Assembly: GCA_002432085.1 (NCBI GenBank)
Contig: DJFN01000149.1
Coordinates: 3,901-12,510, forward strand
Direction of reading: 5' to 3'
DNA: 8,610 nucleotides
Source: Flavobacteriales bacterium UBA5871
Lineage (GTDB): Bacteria > Bacteroidota > Bacteroidia > Flavobacteriales_D > Crocinitomicaceae
In this document: in pieces, positions 8,601-8,610 of the stretch
Numbering within the stretch: position 1 is the first letter of the stretch
How the letters are laid out: the number at the start of each line of letters is the position of its first letter
Position numbers and translations under genes: made by a program
The notes under the pieces: generated by a model
Database searches by the model: none
Seen by the model: only the letters and a program-made list of their open reading frames with translations
Told to the model about the DNA's origin: nothing

Positions 8601-8610
8601 AACCCAGGAT
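2679..8610 (-). CDS. Giant SpvB/RHS-like protein, N-terminus beyond window edge
   Basis: The frame is open from the right edge to TAA at 2681-2679, giving at least 1976 residues. Numbering here counts the ATG at 8577-8579 as residue 1, but that Met is internal: the codons before it read SWVGLGWDLN without a stop, and GLGWDLN plus RGLPDE (9-14) is an SpvB/RHS-type motif that lies well inside related proteins. Order: glycine-rich beta region (65-246); acidic stretch (381-434); family blocks at 516-541, 668-692 and 791-852; a little-recognised stretch (870-1190) with a CPTC motif (1056-1059); VGYERVKV (1195-1202); YD-like pieces HTNDFHGKP (1262-1270) and VYDRFSGNV (1405-1413); YGYDPLF (1707-1713); FDGFEDY (1731-1737); a jelly-roll-like domain (about 1734-1901); and a YD-like tail to the final KQPKP. 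This arrangement matches large, mostly uncharacterised Bacteroidota RHS-like proteins as I remember them. No type IX sorting domain is visible at the C-terminus. The signal peptide, if any, is off-window. Function unknown; an extracellular or surface role is inferred. Confidence 0.92.
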   Translation of the reverse strand, partial: SWVGLGWDLNMGSVSREMRGLPDEFNGEQTVDRTFSQKSDITDGQKLGVFAAVGAKFVTGGLDALQFIPSVQLTALWGKYDSPYLGIGKTFDFGLGASVSIGGENGGLFLAPSFGIGYTSDSKRGIGINHNYGMSIGLESESNNSLAGGVTFGKSSHSRAGIVQRTTGFNLSAEYYIPNDFKVQGGAGGGYGATSTVTYGTATSVPAIRFNGYSRVETFNTTAYLGKSTGTAQFRIGLIHNTSLTLENTITLGAGKQLKQPALGYFHSGKRKAYETAASTENLNLPLMDFNRSNDYEFSTNMANLPFSIQTYDIFRANAMGLGATFRGRRQDVGTYYDPKTINTSTQDGTNVTGGMIAGPGSTATLEIAVSSPENDANITSGNMTMNTGDNVVEFTQEAPGDDFDSKVYFKGVGELTPEDMADFDAFGEDEATSFKLGESNEKEIFLTSMLRGKNGFSATINSGTINQDQELVRATFYEPFTAEQYAAKESTYKSYPYNLFTGMSITSINRIASGPAVPNSSNARNHIGAVEVTNTSGTRYVFGIPAYDLQSSQVSFCISGLTGTDGVVSYATGDNTVNNTRGVSNYFDQTDVPAYPHSFLLTEMLSSDYIDRTNDGPTLDDVGNYYKFNYTRVYSATNPYHWKYPMGDKKALVSQGMLGTELDDIAHYSSGKKEIWYTHSVESRNIVAEFYLSNRKDGHGVDPLTGILEDDLPLKQLDSIRVYNRSERISKGANAVPLQIIAFEYSYELCKELPSNINGTGAESGKLTLKKIRSYTGTSTEMGLYTYEFTYDSINNPDFSYNNSDAWGNYKLSDPAKPNDLFPYPSQDQTEADNSAKAWRLIKIQTPTNGVLEIDYEADSYATVQDKRVMKHIDVEALTNLADLEEIQSNSTWNGTTRVYTTFHSNLSSYSALDLLPSEFYFAQFGGRLEKKQVPNNVIVFRLDEKISAADKQTADSILKADYFTDTVTNTVLNELLIKLHVRVKSAVEELVPTFSRVTNKWSNGPVIGVMPEVSVNDGYEYGYVIVDPALVDEESKSPQAFSGLQKSVLEFIRRNLPDKLYGSCPTCTANNLLDKAVALGGEDVNKAMSSLGWGNQIISDYTSVRLYIPSGKKYGGGSRVSSLTYKDNWQAISTEYDGVYTWRYEYPSREIAMGNASFEPNGMIDECPLYKWSTYVNVAEKFPDETRFTPTPLTGLLFPTPVVGYERVKVSISGTPNLGYSIAEFHTSRIHPVIESTTLIDKSVNTHRPKNVLIGKTTDRYGMSQGFFIHTNDFHGKPRQSMIYDIDEAENAKPVLQSRSTYHYAETDATVQMADRRGIITNERVSLEYDMHADSRYIENSFEYQDFGVSFRVKFVPGVPPLIIPFILPTFSISSRTEAFYSHAFVKHLNTSAIVTAIETESFGSINNAENLVYDRFSGNVILSSLQDEYDDKLYSLNYPAHWGYHELRDISGTKTNPTVAVNITGGTIGSGTGPNPYNDLSPGDIVKITTASLTPTVWVAKRNAGGSFQTMYLMQADGTAYTAATGTHTLQILNTNRDNRLNEVMQSLVTKKLPLTTTGPLAVLQAPTEVLSASAVTYRDRNNFKCGNADRPDSPDKDGEVAIGQTLNPYRFGVRGDLIVDAQYAWQSERINATHAYKTRFDGTFTDYLPFYRWASPTDDTKQWVRIYHNNHPDYTTHNATPKWRAMGETLVFDQFGKLLETKDQIEVRSAVLYGYDPLFRLVPVAQAVNARQQEIAFDGFEDYSYHSTTSSGITNTDPHFNFKGVSGTSVSTTVRHSGLYSLRVNAATTVSRAKNAANSCDISSKEDPKENSFTVDSCSCIKDFEPTPGDYVIGAWIYNDPVTDSIGRIQVAVTGQPTLTFSPSGPVIDGWQRLEGTFTVTAGATVTVSLKNAAPNYVYFDDLRIHPLIAGMTTTVYDPKTLLPLATHDGYNFTTFYNYDENLNLVRVRVETIEGIKTISEAEIGGVKQPKP
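2724..2849 (-). repeat. C-terminal YD-repeat-like tail of the upstream protein
   Basis: VYDPKTLLPLATHDGYNFTT (1910-1929) and FYNYDENLNLVRVRVETIEG (1930-1949) form one clear YD-type pair, FYNYDENLNL matching YxYDxxGxL with Asn in place of Gly. The protein ends 17 residues after this pair, at P1966. It therefore has no room for a variable toxin domain after its last repeat, unlike typical effector RHS proteins. Confidence 0.7.
2877..3380 (-). other. Jelly-roll, carbohydrate-binding-like C-terminal domain
   Basis: Residues about 1734-1901 resemble a CBM4/9-type galactose-binding-like sandwich: an early HSGLYSLRV strand, GDYVIGAWIYNDP in the middle, DGWQRLEGTFTV (a typical late strand), and NYVYFDDLRIHP (1890-1901) as the closing strand with the usual YFDD. 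C1794, C1812 and C1814 lie in one loop between the early and middle strands. Glycan binding is only a possibility, since such folds also serve as plain structural modules. Confidence 0.6.
4260..4859 (-). repeat. Degenerate YD/RHS-like blocks, residues about 1241-1440
   Basis: RHS-like pieces recur here: DRYGMSQGFFIHTNDFHGKP (1251-1270), VYDRFSGNVILSSLQDEYDD (1405-1424) and YSLNYPAHWGYHELRD just after. In each, an aromatic/Asp pair precedes a Gly and a turn, as in YD repeats, but the exact YxYDxxGR form is not kept. The order of these blocks matches that of large Bacteroidota RHS-like proteins. Confidence 0.6.
5403..5414 (-). other. CPTC (CxxC) motif in the upstream protein
   Basis: C1056-P-T-C1059 sits in YGSCPTCTANN, followed by a helical-looking segment (LLDKAVALGGEDVNKAMSSL) that breaks the otherwise beta-rich pattern. 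Only nine cysteines occur in the visible protein, so a close pair stands out. It could be a disulfide, a redox site or half of a metal site; a thioredoxin fold is not apparent around it. Confidence 0.5.
6024..7034 (-). other. Conserved central blocks of the Bacteroidota RHS-like family
   Basis: Three strings typical of this family as I remember it fall here: NHIGAVEV ... SGTRYVFGIPAYDLQ (516-541), VESRNIVAEFYLSNRKDGHGV (672-692, with RK/D residues 686-688) and DAWGNYK followed by AWRLIKIQTPTNGVLEIDYE (about 794-848). They lie in beta-rich sequence with few cysteines (C548, C741). No catalytic motif is recognisable, so I read them as structural elements of a large beta shell. Confidence 0.6.
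7842..8387 (-). other. Glycine-rich alternating beta-strand region
   Basis: Residues about 65-246 are dense in Gly, Ser, Thr and aromatics, with alternating polar and apolar residues in runs such as YLGIGKTFDFGLGASVSI (74-91), LFLAPSFGIGY (98-108), GINHNYGMSIGLE (117-129) and QFRIGLIHNTSLTL (223-236). The look is that of an outer-membrane barrel or large beta sheet. Related Bacteroidota RHS-like proteins carry such a region right after the RGLPDD motif, so shell-lining sheets are as likely as a membrane barrel. Confidence 0.55.
8529..8609 (-). other. SpvB/RHS-type GLGWxLN...RGLPDE motif
   Basis: The conserved string runs from GLGWDLN, just before the ATG at 8577-8579, through GSVSREMRGLPDEF (2-15). 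In SpvB/TcB-like and Bacteroidota RHS proteins this motif (roughly GxGWxLxxGxIxRxxRGLPDD) marks the early part of the RHS-related fold, after a secretion signal and N-terminal strands. It shows that the true start is further upstream, outside the window. Confidence 0.8.

Noticed and set aside
1..8610. Insertion sequence, CRISPR array, tRNA or rRNA
   Set aside because: Both genes are continuously coding with an 11-base gap. I saw no direct-repeat array, terminal inverted repeats, transposase motif or cloverleaf-like sequence.

Overview
The window holds two very large, tightly linked protein-coding genes. Both are read on the minus strand, and both are cut by a window edge. Together they fill essentially the whole 8.6 kb. 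The only non-coding bases visible are the 11 between the genes (2668-2678). I see no RNA gene, mobile element, CRISPR array or terminator.

Organism: the motifs in both proteins fit a member of the Bacteroidota, probably a free-living or metagenomic lineage. They are the large RHS/SpvB-like secreted proteins and DUF6443-type RHS proteins common in that phylum. The absence of a Shine-Dalgarno sequence before the second gene also fits. Hand counts of 60-base samples give roughly 40-55% GC. Genus cannot be told.

Layout, in order of transcription (right to left): (1) 8610 to 2679 is the upstream gene, whose N-terminus lies beyond the right edge. The reading frame stays open to the edge, through a motif (GLGWDLN, then RGLPDE) that normally sits well inside such proteins, so the ATG at 8577-8579 is internal. 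At least 1976 residues are visible: a glycine-rich beta-strand region, a long series of RHS-like blocks, a jelly-roll-like domain, and a YD-repeat-like tail ending at a TAA. (2) 2667 to 1 is the downstream gene. It starts 11 bases after that stop and runs off the left edge after 889 residues, still open. It has a Sec signal peptide, beta-rich N-terminal domains with a possible fibronectin-III-like fold, four YD-like motifs in a DUF6443-like block, and then a cysteine-rich region.

Working together (inference): the pair looks like one operon encoding two exported RHS-family proteins. The arrangement, an SpvB-type protein followed by a DUF6443/YD-repeat protein, recalls two-part RHS or Tc-type shells. 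If so, the C-terminal payload of the downstream protein, and any immunity gene, would lie beyond the left edge. Nothing inside the window proves a toxin, a substrate or a secretion route beyond the Sec signal peptide.
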